Of a DNA stretch of 64,000 nucleotides, positions 13,116-24,598 are shown piece by piece; position 1 is the first letter of the stretch, and the number at the start of each line of letters is the position of its first letter. Position numbers and translations under genes: made by a program. The notes below the pieces were generated by a model. That model was not told the origin of the DNA. It worked only from the letters and a program-made list of their open reading frames with translations, and did no database searches. Origin of the DNA: Ischnura elegans (taxonomy: Eukaryota > Arthropoda > Insecta > Odonata > Coenagrionidae); assembly GCF_921293095.1 (NCBI RefSeq), contig NC_060246.1, positions 136,710,198 to 136,774,197 of the forward strand. The letters are read 5' to 3'.

Positions 13116-13605
13116 TTTGTTAAGAGTTGAAAAATGTTTTTTTTTTTACTTTCTCTGACCTGAGAAAATCAATTAACGAAGATTTAATTATACCAACTAA
13201 TGTGTAGTGCATCAAATGCATACAGTGGCGCCGACTCCATGGGTCCTGAGGGGGCCCGAGCCCCCTCAAAAATTCGTTATGGGTGTGAGGAAAAAATGTG
13301 TAAGGCTTATCGATTTTCCCCAGAGTGTCCAAATATCGAGATTTGAGTTATCAGGGTTCTTATGTTGATCATACGACTCTTCTAAAATGCTAAAAAAAAC
13401 TCAAAACTATACTATAAAATTTCCCGGGGCAATATCCCCGGTTTGGGCCCCCCAATATTTTTTGTAATTCAGTGTCCCTGAATGCATAATCATTGTTTAG
13501 GCTTGAAAAATGTTTTTTATGACTTTCTCTGACCTGAGAAAAACAATTAACATATGTATATGTAATTATACTGTCTAATGTGTAGTGCATCGAATGCATA
13601 ATCAT
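13116..13605. repeat. Two-copy tandem repeat, about 115 bp unit
   Basis: Two related copies are visible. Copy 1 spans about 13116-13222 and copy 2 about 13489-13605. Both contain GACTTTCTCTGACCTGAGAA and, further on, AATGTGTAGTGCATC followed by AATGCATA. They would be adjacent but for the 258-bp insertion between them. Copy 2 continues AATGCATAATCATT and so represents the uninterrupted site. Confidence 0.75.
13223..13480. mobile_element. hAT-like MITE, 258 bp
   Basis: It begins CAGTGGCGCC and ends GTGTCCCTG (complement CAGGGACAC), giving weak terminal inverted repeats. Perfect 8-bp repeats AATGCATA flank it (13215-13222, 13481-13488). The second tandem copy of the host sequence has a single AATGCATA, which proves the insertion boundaries. 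The interior is GC-rich at the ends (GAGGGGGCCCGAGCCCCCTC palindrome near 13247) and encodes nothing. CAGTGGCG-type termini recur elsewhere in the window. Confidence 0.82.
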
Positions 13606-14427
13606 TTACTAACCAGTTCTTATTTTCAATAAGAATTCTTTATCACATTTTAGCATTCATACTAAGGTGATCTTTCAAATAAATAGGGTTGCCATTTAAG
13701 CAGGGCTAAACGTATAGTCCCAATGGATCCCAATCATTGGATATATAAAGCATATTTTCATCACTAGTATGTCATTTATTCCTACCACATTCTGGGGAGA
13801 TTTTAGAGATCTATTCTACGAAAGTTATATTTTCCAGCTCTTATATTTACTTGAAATTGACCCCAATGTTGGTTAACATAACCAGTACTACTAAATTACT
13901 GATGAGCATCAGTAAAAAACCAATTTCATATAAACTGTCTGGAATCAAATGACTCAGAAAGATGTAGTTAAATACATTAGGAGAATAGGCAAGGAAAGTA
14001 CTTACCATCAACAATGAAGTCCCTGATTAATCATGTGATTATAATTCCTATAAAAGTGGGCTAAGATATCAATCCTGGGGTGAGATGGGGAAGGATTATT
14101 CATTACAAGGATAATCTACCAGCAAACATCTTCTTGGCATGGGGGTATTTGACTCTCATTGCTTGTTCCTACATGGAGTGATAGCAAAACTAGTGGCTGT
14201 TGCAGCTTTATGGTTTATAAGTTCTGTCATGTGGCTATAGAGCCTAAATCTGTAGACACCCTGGCTCAATTCGGGCCCACAATGTTTCAAGACCCAAGAT
14301 GTGTACCCCTGCATTGCTGGTTGATATGCATTTTTAATTTATGTGATGTAGTCACGTACATATGAATGAAGTTGCTGAATTACGTTGGGTCGCTAATTCA
14401 GTGGTTCAACACGAAGGTTGGCTTGGA
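13606..14427. other. Non-coding stretch ending in SINE/MITE-like sequence
   Basis: No gene is seen. From about 14400 the phrase AGGTTGGCTTGG with AGAGCTCACC begins a dispersed repeat that has a diverged relative at about 63110-63300. Confidence 0.4.
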
Positions 14428-15298
14428 TAGGCAAGGATAGAGCTCACCTTTAACCCAGCCACAGGCATGTAAATATGTATACATAAATCACACATTCTGG
14501 GTATGGGGTCAAGTTCATTTCCCTGGGCCACCTTGCATTTTGAGGGCTTTTGTTTGGGGGTGTCTGAAGGCTTCACTCGGGATTTGATCTTAGTGAATAA
14601 GCAAACATTAATTTCACTTCTTTTCCTCTTTAATCAGTTAAAGTTACACTGAATAAACAATTAGAATAAAAACAATTATGCACAAGAAATTACCTCCATC
14701 ATATGCCTCACCATATATTTAGCTTCTTTCTTGTGAGTATCCATATATTCTTGTACAATGGTACGGACCATGTGTAGTTCCAACACATTCAAAAATTATT
14801 GAAAGAGTAGATAAAACATCGTGATTTCCTGAAATTAGAAAAATACTTGTGAGCATAATTTCATTTTTAAAATCACTGTTTCAAGGATAGGTTTTAGCCC
14901 TCTCATTTAAAAGGTACCAAGTCACAAATTCCTGATATTAAACGTGGTAGTCTTGTTTAGCTCTTGCTGGTGTTACCATTTTAAAAGTCATGGATTAAGC
15001 GGGCCACTTAATTATGCCACAATTAATGATGAAGTTCTTGTTCATTGTGAATGGAGTATGTGGGGAGAGCAATATAGGTAGTCACCGTGATCACCTTGAT
15101 TATAAATTAATTAAGGTGACAGAAAATGGAACAGCCTTCCTCAGTCATCTTTGCTGTTTGCCTGATATCATTGAAAGTCCGACTAGGGGGTATATTTTTA
15201 TATCAGAAATTCATTTGTCATGGCTCCTTACTTGAAATGTAAATCGAATGGGAAAATTATTTGATTGGCCATTTTTCCTAAAATTTTTGATTTTCCTT

Positions 15299-15778
15299 TC
15301 AGCAGTCACTTCGTATTGAATCTGATCTTGTCTTTCGCCGAGTAATTGAGCCAAATTGTTCTGTAAGCTTCTGACATTCAAGTTCTGTTTTATGCAACTC
15401 CTGTTTCAAATCCTGAATCATCGTTTTGTAGATACTATGAATGTCCGAGCACGTTTTTTGCACATTGGTAATAGTTTTATGAGTGTTTCTCAGCTTTTCA
15501 CATGAGGACGAGGTCTTTGGTTGTCGGCACGGACTCTCTGTCCTTGATTGTCGGCACGGATCATCCGTACCTTCTTGTCGGCTCGGACTATACATCGATT
15601 TAGCGTTGCCCAAATTTGCAATTGAGGTTTCCTTAGAATCTGAATAGCCTGCTGTTTCTTTTGCGGAGTCAGACGGTGATGTTGCGGACATTATGACAAA
15701 TGTAGTAATTAAAACCACTGCAAAAAACACTAGCAACATGTTCAAATCTTCATTTACGCCGTACAGTGTTCCGAGCAT
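15299..15778 (-). CDS. Hypothetical 159-aa membrane-anchored protein
   Basis: An intronless ORF starts at ATG (15778) and stops at TGA. The N-terminus is short and polar, followed by a hydrophobic segment at residues ~13-31 (MLLVFFAVVLITTFVIM), probably a signal anchor or single membrane helix. Next is a Ser/Thr/Lys-rich region with an imperfect internal repeat (DPCRQSRT and SPCRQPKT), then a predicted coiled-coil stretch from ~110 to 145 (TMIQDLKQELHKTELECQKL) and a basic tail. I recognise no family. The upstream DNA (15780-16100 on the minus strand) is relatively GC-rich and could hold a promoter. Only the last eight codons survive in the opposite inverted-repeat arm. It may be a real small gene or an open remnant; length and feature order favour a real or recent gene. 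Confidence 0.45.
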   Translation of the reverse strand: MLGTLYGVNEDLNMLLVFFAVVLITTFVIMSATSPSDSAKETAGYSDSKETSIANLGNAKSMYSPSRQEGTDDPCRQSRTESPCRQPKTSSSCEKLRNTHKTITNVQKTCSDIHSIYKTMIQDLKQELHKTELECQKLTEQFGSITRRKTRSDSIRSDC

Positions 15779-16299
15779 TGGCGATTTTTTTTACTATCAC
15801 TGATTAAATTTTGACTAGCTACGTGGCAAGTGGCAACTAGCGGTTACTATGGAAGATGCGTGACTAAATAAATAAAGGAAAATGGTAAACAAACCGGCCG
15901 GGCAGGACGTAACGGACCGAGTTGTGTGCGAAATACGGAGTTGCGGAGGGATTCCGGGGTTGGCGTAGGGCACAGGACCACGGGGGTTGAGGGGGAGCGC
16001 CGATCGGGCTAACCTCGAAACAACCACTGGGCATCCAACAATTTCAAAAGAGATACAGGGCACAATATTAATTATATCCGAATTGATCACGAAGATCAGT
16101 ACGCTCCCAACGCAATACCTATACCTACCAAATAACGCGATTCACACCTCGTTGCAATGGGCGCGTAAATCTACCGGTTCATTGAACTCTAACCTTGTAA
16201 ACAAATTTCTCCGAGCCGTTGTCTTAGGTGTCTATACACGATTCCTCCCAGAATTTAGAGAATTTTTTAAGCTAAATCCATTTTACTTAATTTGATAAA

Positions 16300-16497
16300 T
16301 ATTACTTGTAGAATAATGTAAGGATTATAAAAATATTCCTCAGAAGGCCGTAAATCTCACCATTTATCTTAAAATATTTCTGAGGGAGGGCCCCCGCATC
16401 TCCCCCTTTCCCTGGCGGGTATTCCATACCCATTAACTCCCCAGTATTAATTGTGCCTAAAACCCCTCCTAACCTTAATACCTAGCTGCGCCCCTGA
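16300..16497 (-). repeat. Dispersed CAGGGGCGCAGCTA-type MITE copy
   Basis: Read on the minus strand from 16497 it begins CAGGGGCGCAGCTAGG, then a G-rich stretch, then GGAATACCCGCC, then TTTCTGAGG. The same order is found at 47518-47740, 61822-61517 (complement) and 62157-62340. This is a non-coding dispersed family, probably hAT-like by its terminus. Confidence 0.6.
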
Positions 16498-19400
16498 AAC
16501 TCTATGTTCATAGGCTTCAATGATGGAAACATCTGATATTTCTAGTCAATAATATGAGAAACTCTCCATATCACATACAATACTTTTTGTGGATTGACCA
16601 CACTGTGGATGTGTACATTGCCTTTTTCCAAGCAGAATTACAATGCATCTGACTTTTTTTCAGGTGAAGTAAATGATGCTTTCGTGATTGACGCGCACTC
16701 TCTTGTGGGTTCTCAAAAGTCTCTAAACCTGCTCCAAGTGATGCTGATGCCACCTCCTCAAATGTTGTTTGGCGGTATTAGAGTACTCATGTCGGGACAT
16801 CCTATACTTCTCCACGAGCAAGATCGCCATTCAGAATTCTCCAGTTGGACTACAGGGGGACTTTCTTAGTCCTGTGATGACTGTCGTAATTACGCATCAA
16901 GCATGCAATTTACCAACTGTGATCAAAACCTTGATTTTCACTTACTTACATGGTTGCCAATAATGGTAATTATTGTATTTTTATTCTTTAAATGTGAACT
17001 TCTTGTCGTCATAACTAATGGCTTGGATATAGGACGTAGTTTGTAGCATTGGAATTAGCATCGTGAGAATAAAGTTGCTCACCGGTTCTTTGTTGGTTAT
17101 GATTATGTTTTTGGAGTCGTCATTTTTAGAATCAATATTCATGCTCTAGTATCGATTACGTCAACGTATTCTCGTGTGTATATGTTATGAGGGGTCGGCC
17201 GGAGACTCAATGGCATCAATTAGTTCAGGGAACTTCTTTTTCCCTGGCTTCACTCCATCTTGGTTAACACTCCATGTCTTTTAGCTCAGCTCAACAATAC
17301 TATTGTACATATTTTTCATATTTAATTTATTTTTATATTCAATATTTAATTTGCAATTGTATATTATATAAAATCTTATATCGATAATATTCCATAATTC
17401 GTCAAATCCTCCGATCATTTACTTTCTGATTCATTTATTGAGTCAGCAAAAATTTTGCAGATAAAGTAGAATAAACTTTCCTTTGTTTTGTAGAATGAAA
17501 ACAGTATTCTCGAAGTTTGTTCATTAATTGGTAAATTTATGGAAAAACCACACGAAGTCTCTGTGGGAATCCCCCCCTTCTTCCTCGAAAGTTCTGCCTT
17601 CGGACTGCAACTACATCGCAGGCAATGTTTTGTACGTTCAGTATTTTCATGTTCAATGTGCAGCTAAAGCGCTTCCTGATGCACGTAATTTTTTAAAGTA
17701 CATATTCAAATAAAAGGTGGTAGCACTTTTTCACTTCAATGTACCGAAATTCCCCCATATAACACCTGAATCAGGTGAACTTATTTTTAAGTACATTTAA
17801 CCATCCTTTCCTATCACTGATGTCTTAATTAATCATACCTATACCTCGATTTGTGAAACGGTTGAGGAAAGATTTATCAATTAGGCATATTTCTGTTGGG
17901 CCACCCCCTCTTCTAGGCTAGGCCACTGCTCACTTGTTTTTCCCCCTTCCCACACCACCTCCAGATGGGAGGTGGTGTGGGGATGTGAGTTTCTTGGGCA
18001 AAATCGTTTACATTTGTCCAAGGTACAATTACCTATATCGCATTTCATGCTTCCCTCAGAGTATGCAACGTTATGCTGACCGAGTTGATGAACATAAGTG
18101 ATACCTCAAGAGTTGTTATGATAGAACAATGGTGGCCAAGGGCACAGACCAGTAGCCAGGGGAGAGATTTTGTGGACTTAGTTCCCCCCCACCGGAATGA
18201 TGTAACCCCTAGTGTCCATTGCCCGCGATACATATGCTGAGGATGACACTAGCTCAGGCTCTCCAATCCTCCGAAACTTCTTTCGATACAGTTACAATTA
18301 ATGTCTGTCGCAAAATATTTTTATAAAAAATGAACCGATGATCGTAGCCCGAAAGGGCTAATAATATTTGGGAAAAATCGGGCGAATTTACGTGAAAGGA
18401 GACCAAGCCATACAAACTGTCAGTTTTGGTAAAAAAACGAACGATGGGTATGTATGATTTTCAGCACTAATCTAACTAAAGTTTTCGCTAATTAAATGAA
18501 ATGCACGGTTTTCATATGCATGCGAATGTGCAGCAAAGAACACCAGTACATGCAACCGGCATACCGCCAAAGAACTTCTCCCCCGCCACCCATCCTGAAA
18601 AAATTTCTGTCCATGGGCCGGGCCAATCGCTTTCTTGAAAAAGGTCCCATCTTAGATAGAGATCCTCTACTGAGTAACAAAATGCACATAATAAGATGCT
18701 ATTGAAAGTAATGAATTAACAAATTTATGAATTAAATACTGTAATAATCTGCTGCTACTTTATCTTTATTACAGTTATTATATTTATAACAGTTTTTACG
18801 CTCTTATGTCATTACCATGCTTTCAATAATGATAAATGATGTAGAAATAATTACATTTTTAAATATAAATGTTAAATTACGAATTAATAATAAATTAGGA
18901 GAATATCTACCTTATTTGTAGAATATTAAAAAATGCTGAATTCGCAAGTCAATGATTTCTAATAAAGAATGAGAGAATTTACAACATCAAATATGTTTTA
19001 TTAAATTTATGATTATATTAATAAGTCATTATTCCTGATGCATAATAGAGTATTTATTGAAGATGTATGCCAAGACGCTCCAAAAATGTAAATGAACCGA
19101 TTCATTTAAACAATGCACGAAAAATATTATATCTTCTCGAAGCCGTACCGAAAGACAACAATACTGTTGTCAAAGCAACACTCATATTTCCGTATATCAG
19201 CGTAAAAGAGAGCGAGATAGAGAATAGAGATAGAGAAGCGTTGCAGTTTTGCAGAAGCATTTGAAAAGATGGGGCAGTGCTGTAAGTTAAAATTTCACTT
19301 TATCTCAGTGTCAACAAAAACTGCGATTTAATTTAAAATATTGAAGAAAAAGAATGAAAAAAAATTAACCGAGTATGGGTAAATAATTGGCATCTCCATC

Positions 19401-19846
19401 CAGTCCCATTACCGCACCACTATTAGCAAATCGAAACTTTCTCATCATATAAACACATTATTTATAATTAAATATGATGTCCCTTAGCACTCTGATATCG
19501 ATGAAAGGATACTTAATTAATCTCACTGCAATACAATGTCGTTGGTGACGACGCAGGAAATTTTTTTAAAAGGATGAGTTAATTATCCCCTGGCAAATGC
19601 AATTAAATATACTTGCCGTCTCTTCCTTGCAACCGAAGCAATACTACCCCGAATTAGGCATTAAAAAAACAGTGAATGCTATAAAATCAATTGCATTGAG
19701 GAAGCCATATAATCTTTTCATCGCAAAATAACTCAATCGACGATGAAAAAATGGAATTGTAATATATTGATAACTTTCATTGCTCTTCTAGGCTGTTGTC
19801 AGCGAAAGAAGGAGGAGAAGATAGAGGAGAAGGAAATACCACCAAC

Positions 19847-20110
19847 CGCCACCCCTCCCTCTTCCCTCACCTCTTCCCTTACCCCTTCCCCCTCCTCTTC
19901 CTCTCCTGCTTCACCTTCCATCATCTTATCCCTTCCCTCTCCTCTTCCACTCCTGCTTCACCTTATCCCACCCTTTCCTCTCCTGATTCACCTTCCCTCT
20001 CCTCATCCTATCCTTCTTCACCTTCCCTCACCTCTTCCCTCACCCCTTCCCTTACCTCTTCCCTTACCCCTTCCCTCTCCTCTGTCTCTCCTCCTTCACC
20101 TTCTCCGCCC
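19847..20110 (+). repeat. Pyrimidine-rich minisatellite
   Basis: About 260 bp of almost pure C/T on the + strand, built from variants of CCTTCCCTCACCTCTT and CCTTCCCTCTCCTC with periods of roughly 16-18 bp. The ORFs over it (19743-20210 and 19796-20194) are Ser/Pro/Leu low complexity produced by the repeat, not credible proteins. Such strand-asymmetric polypyrimidine tracts can form triplex DNA. Confidence 0.85.
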
Positions 20111-21164
20111 ACACTTCCACCAGTTTTGGGGACAATTTTTGACCCCGGGGAAACTAAAATGGGAAGATTTTGGATTTACTTTCAAGAAAATTAACACACA
20201 GTGTAAGTGAAGCACTTTATAAATTTCCTTCTAATCTCTCATTTGGTGGAAATAAATTTAAGTTTTTGTTTTCAGTAATTATCGTTGAAAAATTGCTGTA
20301 ATCAGGTAAAATCTATGAAAACTCTAGAAATATTGTCTCCTAAATTTTCAGTAGTATATACCTATGTGGCTGCTGAGGCGGTCACGGCGGCATTTGAGAA
20401 CTTTTTATTGCTTACTTGAAAAAAGTGTCTGTGTTCTCTATCTTGTGATGTTCCACAACTTAGACAGTTTTCTTTCCTTCTTGATCGGTAGTTTAAATTA
20501 TCGAATACCACGGCTAAATGCTATTGGAGCAGATAATTACCTAAATACACAGTTTTATAAATAAATATTAATAAATATATTTTTCACTGAGTAAAAAACT
20601 CAAACTTTTGAAACTCTATTATTCGTTGTAACGATTTGTTGAATTCTTTTTCAATATAAATATCTTTGATATGTCACTTTTGTAGCGAAAGAGATTTTAC
20701 TTTTCATCTCTCCTCTTGACGGAAGAAATAAATTCTAATAACTGATCGTCTGGAAAATAATTAACAATTAGAGGAATGGGATGAGCAAGGTATTCATTCG
20801 GCAAGAAATCGTGCTTGGGTAATATCAGCAGACCACGAGACGCGACGTCGAGAACCTCGCAGGAGGAACTATATCACTTTGCGGGATAAAATTTATGCCG
20901 GATTTTCTCATTTGAAAAAAATTCGTCGTGGATTGGAGGAAGGATTTCTTTACTAACTATTCATGGAATGTAACGAGAGGATCCAAGTCAGTGCTTGATA
21001 TTCTTAAATTAAATCCCTTCAATTTCTACGATTCGAAAATATCTCATATCTTGCCAGGTGGATCGTTGAAACCCCAGGACCACACATCCGGATTGTATAT
21101 TAATCCATGCTCGGAAAATTTTACTAAATAACTAGATATTAATCATTCATCATCATTGGTCAAC

Positions 21165-21418
21165 AATCTTAAGATTGGTGATGGTTTTCCGGGTTTACAC
21201 CGCGTTGATACATGTTTTGCGGACGACAGTTTCGGGCGCGTTCCAGCTCCCGTTTTCGGGTCCAAATGATTTGCAGATCTGTCATTTGGACCCGAAGACG
21301 GGAGCTGGAACGCGCCCGAAACTGTCGTCCGCAAAACATGTATCAACGCAGTGTAAACCCGGAAAACCATCACCAAATAACTAACCGCGGAAGCCTCCGT
21401 AATAATCTTAAGATTGGT
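21165..21418. mobile_element. Near-perfect palindromic MITE-like element
   Basis: Arms 21175-21269 and 21282-21376 (95 bp each) are complementary with about two mismatches around a 12-bp centre. Because of the symmetry, the same peptide (MVMVFRVYTALIHVL) is encoded on both strands. A 15-bp direct repeat AATCTTAAGATTGGT lies at 21165-21179 and 21404-21418 and may be a target duplication. The arms are CG-rich in an AT-rich setting. I see no second copy in the window. Confidence 0.7.
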
Positions 21419-21661
21419 TTGACGTAGCTATCCATTTCTCTCTCCTTTCCATTAAACTTTTTATAGCGACGTATTTCTTCTCTTTTACAGCCTTAATACC
21501 CCGTCCTATGTTATTTTTTCGTGGCTGTTGCTTGCCCTTCTTCTCTTCCACCTAAGCTTCTAAGATTGTTTTCATGAAATCATGACGTCTCTTAATGCGG
21601 CCAACTAAGTTGACGCATCTTCTGCTTGAGGTGCTCAGGAGGCTTTTCTTTTCTCCAACTC

Positions 21662-23759
21662 TGGACAGAAATTTTTTCAGGATGGGTGGCGGGGGAGAAG
21701 TTCTTTGGCGGTATACCGGTTGCATGTACTGTTGTTCTTTGCTTCACATTCGCATGCATATGAAAACCGTGCATTTCATTTAATTAGCGATAACTTTAGT
21801 TAGATTAGCGCTGAAAATCATACATACCCATCGTTCGTTTTTTTACCAAAACTGACAGTTTGTACGGCTTGGTCTCCTTTCACGTAAATTCGCCCGATTT
21901 TTCCCAAATATTATTAGCCCTTTCGGGCTACGATCATCGGTTCATTTTTTATAAAAATATTTTGCGACAGACATTAATTGTAACTGTATCGAAAGAAGTT
22001 TCAGAGGATTGGCGAGCCTGAGCTAGTGTCATCCTCAGCATATGTATCGCGGGCAATGGCCACTAGGGTTTACATCATTCCGGTGGGGGGGAACTAAGTC
22101 CACAAAATCTCTCCCCTGGCTACTGGTCTGTGCCCTTGGCCACCATTGTTCTATCATAACAACTCTTGAGGTATCACTTATGTTCATCAACTCAGTCAGC
22201 ATAACGTTGCATACTCTGAGGGAAGCATGTAATTCGATATAGGTAATTGTACCTTGGACTAATGTAAACGATTTTGCCCAAGAAACTCACATCCCCACAC
22301 CACCTCCCATCTGGAGGTGGTGTGGGAAGGGGGAAAAACAAGTGAGCAGTGGCCAGTGGCGGATACAGATGGGGGGCGCGCGCCCCTCCCTTGCGGGTCC
22401 GGCCGTATTGCCAAACATTGCAGAACCACAATTGTGAATTTTTTATATCATAAGATGGCATTGTCTTATATATGTGTATAATTACTTTAATTAAAATTTT
22501 ATTTTACTCTGCCTGTGACTTGATTATTTTTTATCACGATAAAAGTAAAGGCAACTCAATATATCTTTTGCGCCCCCCCCCCCCTTGAGTGCTTTCTGTA
22601 TCCGCCACTGGCAGTGGCCTAGCGTAGAGGAGGGGGTGGCCCAACAGAAATATGCCTAATTGATAAATCTTTCCTCAACCGTTTCACAAATCGAGGTATA
22701 GGTATGATTAATTTAGACATCAGTGATAGGAAAGGATGGTCAAATGTACTTAAAAATAAGTTCAGCTGATTCAGGTGTTATATGGGGGAATTTCGGTACA
22801 TTGAAGTGAAAAAGTGCTACCACCTTTTATTTGAATTTGTACTTTAAAAAATTACGTGCATCAGGATTCAATACGAAGTGACTGCTGAAAGGAAAATCAA
22901 AAATTTTAGGAAAAATGGCCAATCAAATAAATTTCCCATTCGATTTACATTTCAAGTAAGGAGCCATGACAAATGAATTTCTGATATAAAAATATACCCC
23001 CTAGTTGGACTTTCAATGATATCAGGCAAACAGCAAAGATGACTGAGGAAGGCTGTTCCATTTTCTGTCACCTTAATTAATTTATAATCAAGGTGATCAC
23101 GGTGACTACCTATATTGCTCTCCCCACATACTCCATTCACAATGAACAAGAACTTCATCATTAATTGTGGCATAATTAAGTGGCCCGCTTAATCCATGAC
23201 TTTTAAAATGGTAACACCAGCAAGTGCTAAACAAGACTACCACGTTTAATAACAGGAATTTGTGACTTGGTACCTTTTAAATGAGAGGGCTAAAACCTAT
23301 CCTTGAAACAGTGATTTTAAAAATGAAATTATGCTCACAAGTATTTTTCTAATTTCAGGAAATCACGATGTTTTATCTACTCTTTCAATAATTTGTGAAT
23401 GTGTTGGAACTACACATGGTCCGTACCATTGTACAAGAATATATGGATACTCACAAGAAAGAAGCTAAATATATGGTGAGGCATATGATGGAGGTAATTT
23501 CTTGTGCATAATTGTTTTTATTCTAATTGTTTATTCAGTGTAACTTTAACTGATTGAAGAGGAAAAGAAGTGAAATTAATGTTTGTTTATTCACTAAGAT
23601 CAAATCCCGAGTGAAGCCTTCAGACACCCCCAAACAAAAGCCCTCAAAATGCAAGGTGGCCCAGGGAAATGAACTTGACCCCATACCCAGAATGTGTGAT
23701 TTATGTATACATATTTACATGCCTGTGGCTGGGTTAAAGGTGAGCTCTATCCTTGCCTA
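21662..23759 (-). repeat. Right arm of the large inverted repeat
   Basis: This is the reverse complement of the left arm, without the left-arm segment 15323-17675 and with an extra 257-bp element at 22354-22610. The join corresponding to the missing segment is at 22864/22865 and shows a 2-bp TC overlap between the two edges, as in end-joining deletion. The ORF at 22952-23173 simply mirrors the one at 15014-15235 and has no coding signature. Confidence 0.9.
22354..22610. mobile_element. hAT-like MITE, 257 bp
   Basis: Perfect 15-bp terminal inverted repeats CAGTGGCGGATACAG. Perfect 8-bp duplication GCAGTGGC at 22346-22353 and 22611-22618. The left arm of the inverted repeat carries the unoccupied site (GCCACTGC near 17921), confirming the boundaries exactly. 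A homopolymer C tract lies near the right end (22572-22584). No coding sequence. Confidence 0.93.
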
Positions 23760-23945
23760 GAATATCAGACTTCTAACCAAACCAAAGTTCCCTCTTAAAT
23801 CTCAAGTGGACATATCACCACCACTGCAGGAAGAAAAAATGGCAAATCTCACACTCCTTCTCCATTGAGTATGTTCTTTTCCCTACTTAAAATTTAAAGA
23901 GTTAATATTGGCTCTTTTTCCAATTCCGTGCCTACAGTGAGATCT
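23760..23945 (+). repeat. Direct repeat, upstream copy (protease intron segment)
   Basis: It is related to 26523-26703 over about 180 bp: shared words include CACTGCAGGAAGAA, TCTCCATTGAGTATGTT and TTAATATTGGCTCTTTTT. Both copies end in a T-rich tract and CAG that resembles an acceptor. The pair suggests partial duplication of a protease exon-intron unit. Confidence 0.7.
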
Positions 23946-24598
23946 TCATTTTCAGAGAGGGAGAAAGAGAGTTGATTTCTTCCTCAATGTGGGTTACAAA
24001 TGAGCATTTAGAAGTTCAACACAATATTTTATGTTCGTTTCCAAATTTTTCATGATATTATAATTTCCAATTCGTATTATCTCGCCAAGCAAGTGTGGTC
24101 AACGGTATAAGTACCTTTTGGGACACGGAAAGGCAGAAAATGTTGAATGGCAAGAGTAATTATAACCTATCTAGGCACCTCCGTAATAGCAGTTATTTAA
24201 GAATTCTCCACGGTTTCCTTTACCAGAATGGATCTGATATACCCAGTGGATGATATATATGATGTTCGAGGTCCTGAATTCAAAATATCGCATACACCTA
24301 GAAAAAAAATATCGGATAAAATATTTTTTAACCCATATGAGAAAGACTTTTAACATCTGGATTCACTAAATGTATTCTTTTGGGACTCGAACGTGGTGAT
24401 TATGTCGTAAAATCATCCAGCCTTTTACGTACAAGGTATACTTAAAAACGAACGATTTTTTACCTTGCGCTGTTACTACATCTAACTATGTCGCAAATTG
24501 CATGATGTGACTCAGAAAAGGAGTAGCAGCGAAAGCTACGTGAGTTTGGAGCGGAGCGTGCGAAAAAATCTCATTCGATATTTTTAATGTGATTTTAG

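Larger units (their letters stand above)
14428..18612 (+). repeat. Left arm of a large inverted repeat
   Basis: Segments 14428-15322 and 17676-18612 are the reverse complement of 21662-23759. Only scattered single-base differences are seen by eye (for example C/T near 15180 and A/T near 15257). The 2,353 bp at 15323-17675 exist only in this arm. The shared 1.83 kb includes a short hairpin (complementary CCACACCACCTCC/GGGAGGTGGTGTGG around 17950-17983). The inner ~360 bp belong to a repeat family that recurs at 54.5 and 59.3 kb. Confidence 0.9.
18613..21661. other. Spacer of the inverted repeat
   Basis: The outer part (about 18613-19800) is the reverse complement of repeat units found at 53.3-57.1 kb, including the landmarks AAGTGAAATTTTAACTTACA and GAGTGTTGCTTTGACAACAG on the minus strand. 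The rest contains a pyrimidine-rich minisatellite, an AT-rich stretch (20200-21160) with no gene seen, and a large palindrome near 21275. Confidence 0.6.

Noticed and set aside
15014-15235. 73-aa ORF found in both inverted-repeat arms
   Set aside because: Conserved only because the arms are recent copies. No domain and no codon evidence.
16594-16869. 91-aa ORF with an acceptor-like TTTTTTTCAG before GEVNDAFVIDAHSL
   Set aside because: The first residues look protein-like, but the rest does not continue any pattern I know and no donor supports an exon.
19743-20210. 155-aa Ser/Pro/Leu-rich ORF with a signal-peptide-like start
   Set aside because: Most of it is translated minisatellite. The ATG lies in a repeat unit also present inverted at 53-57 kb, without a conserved ORF.
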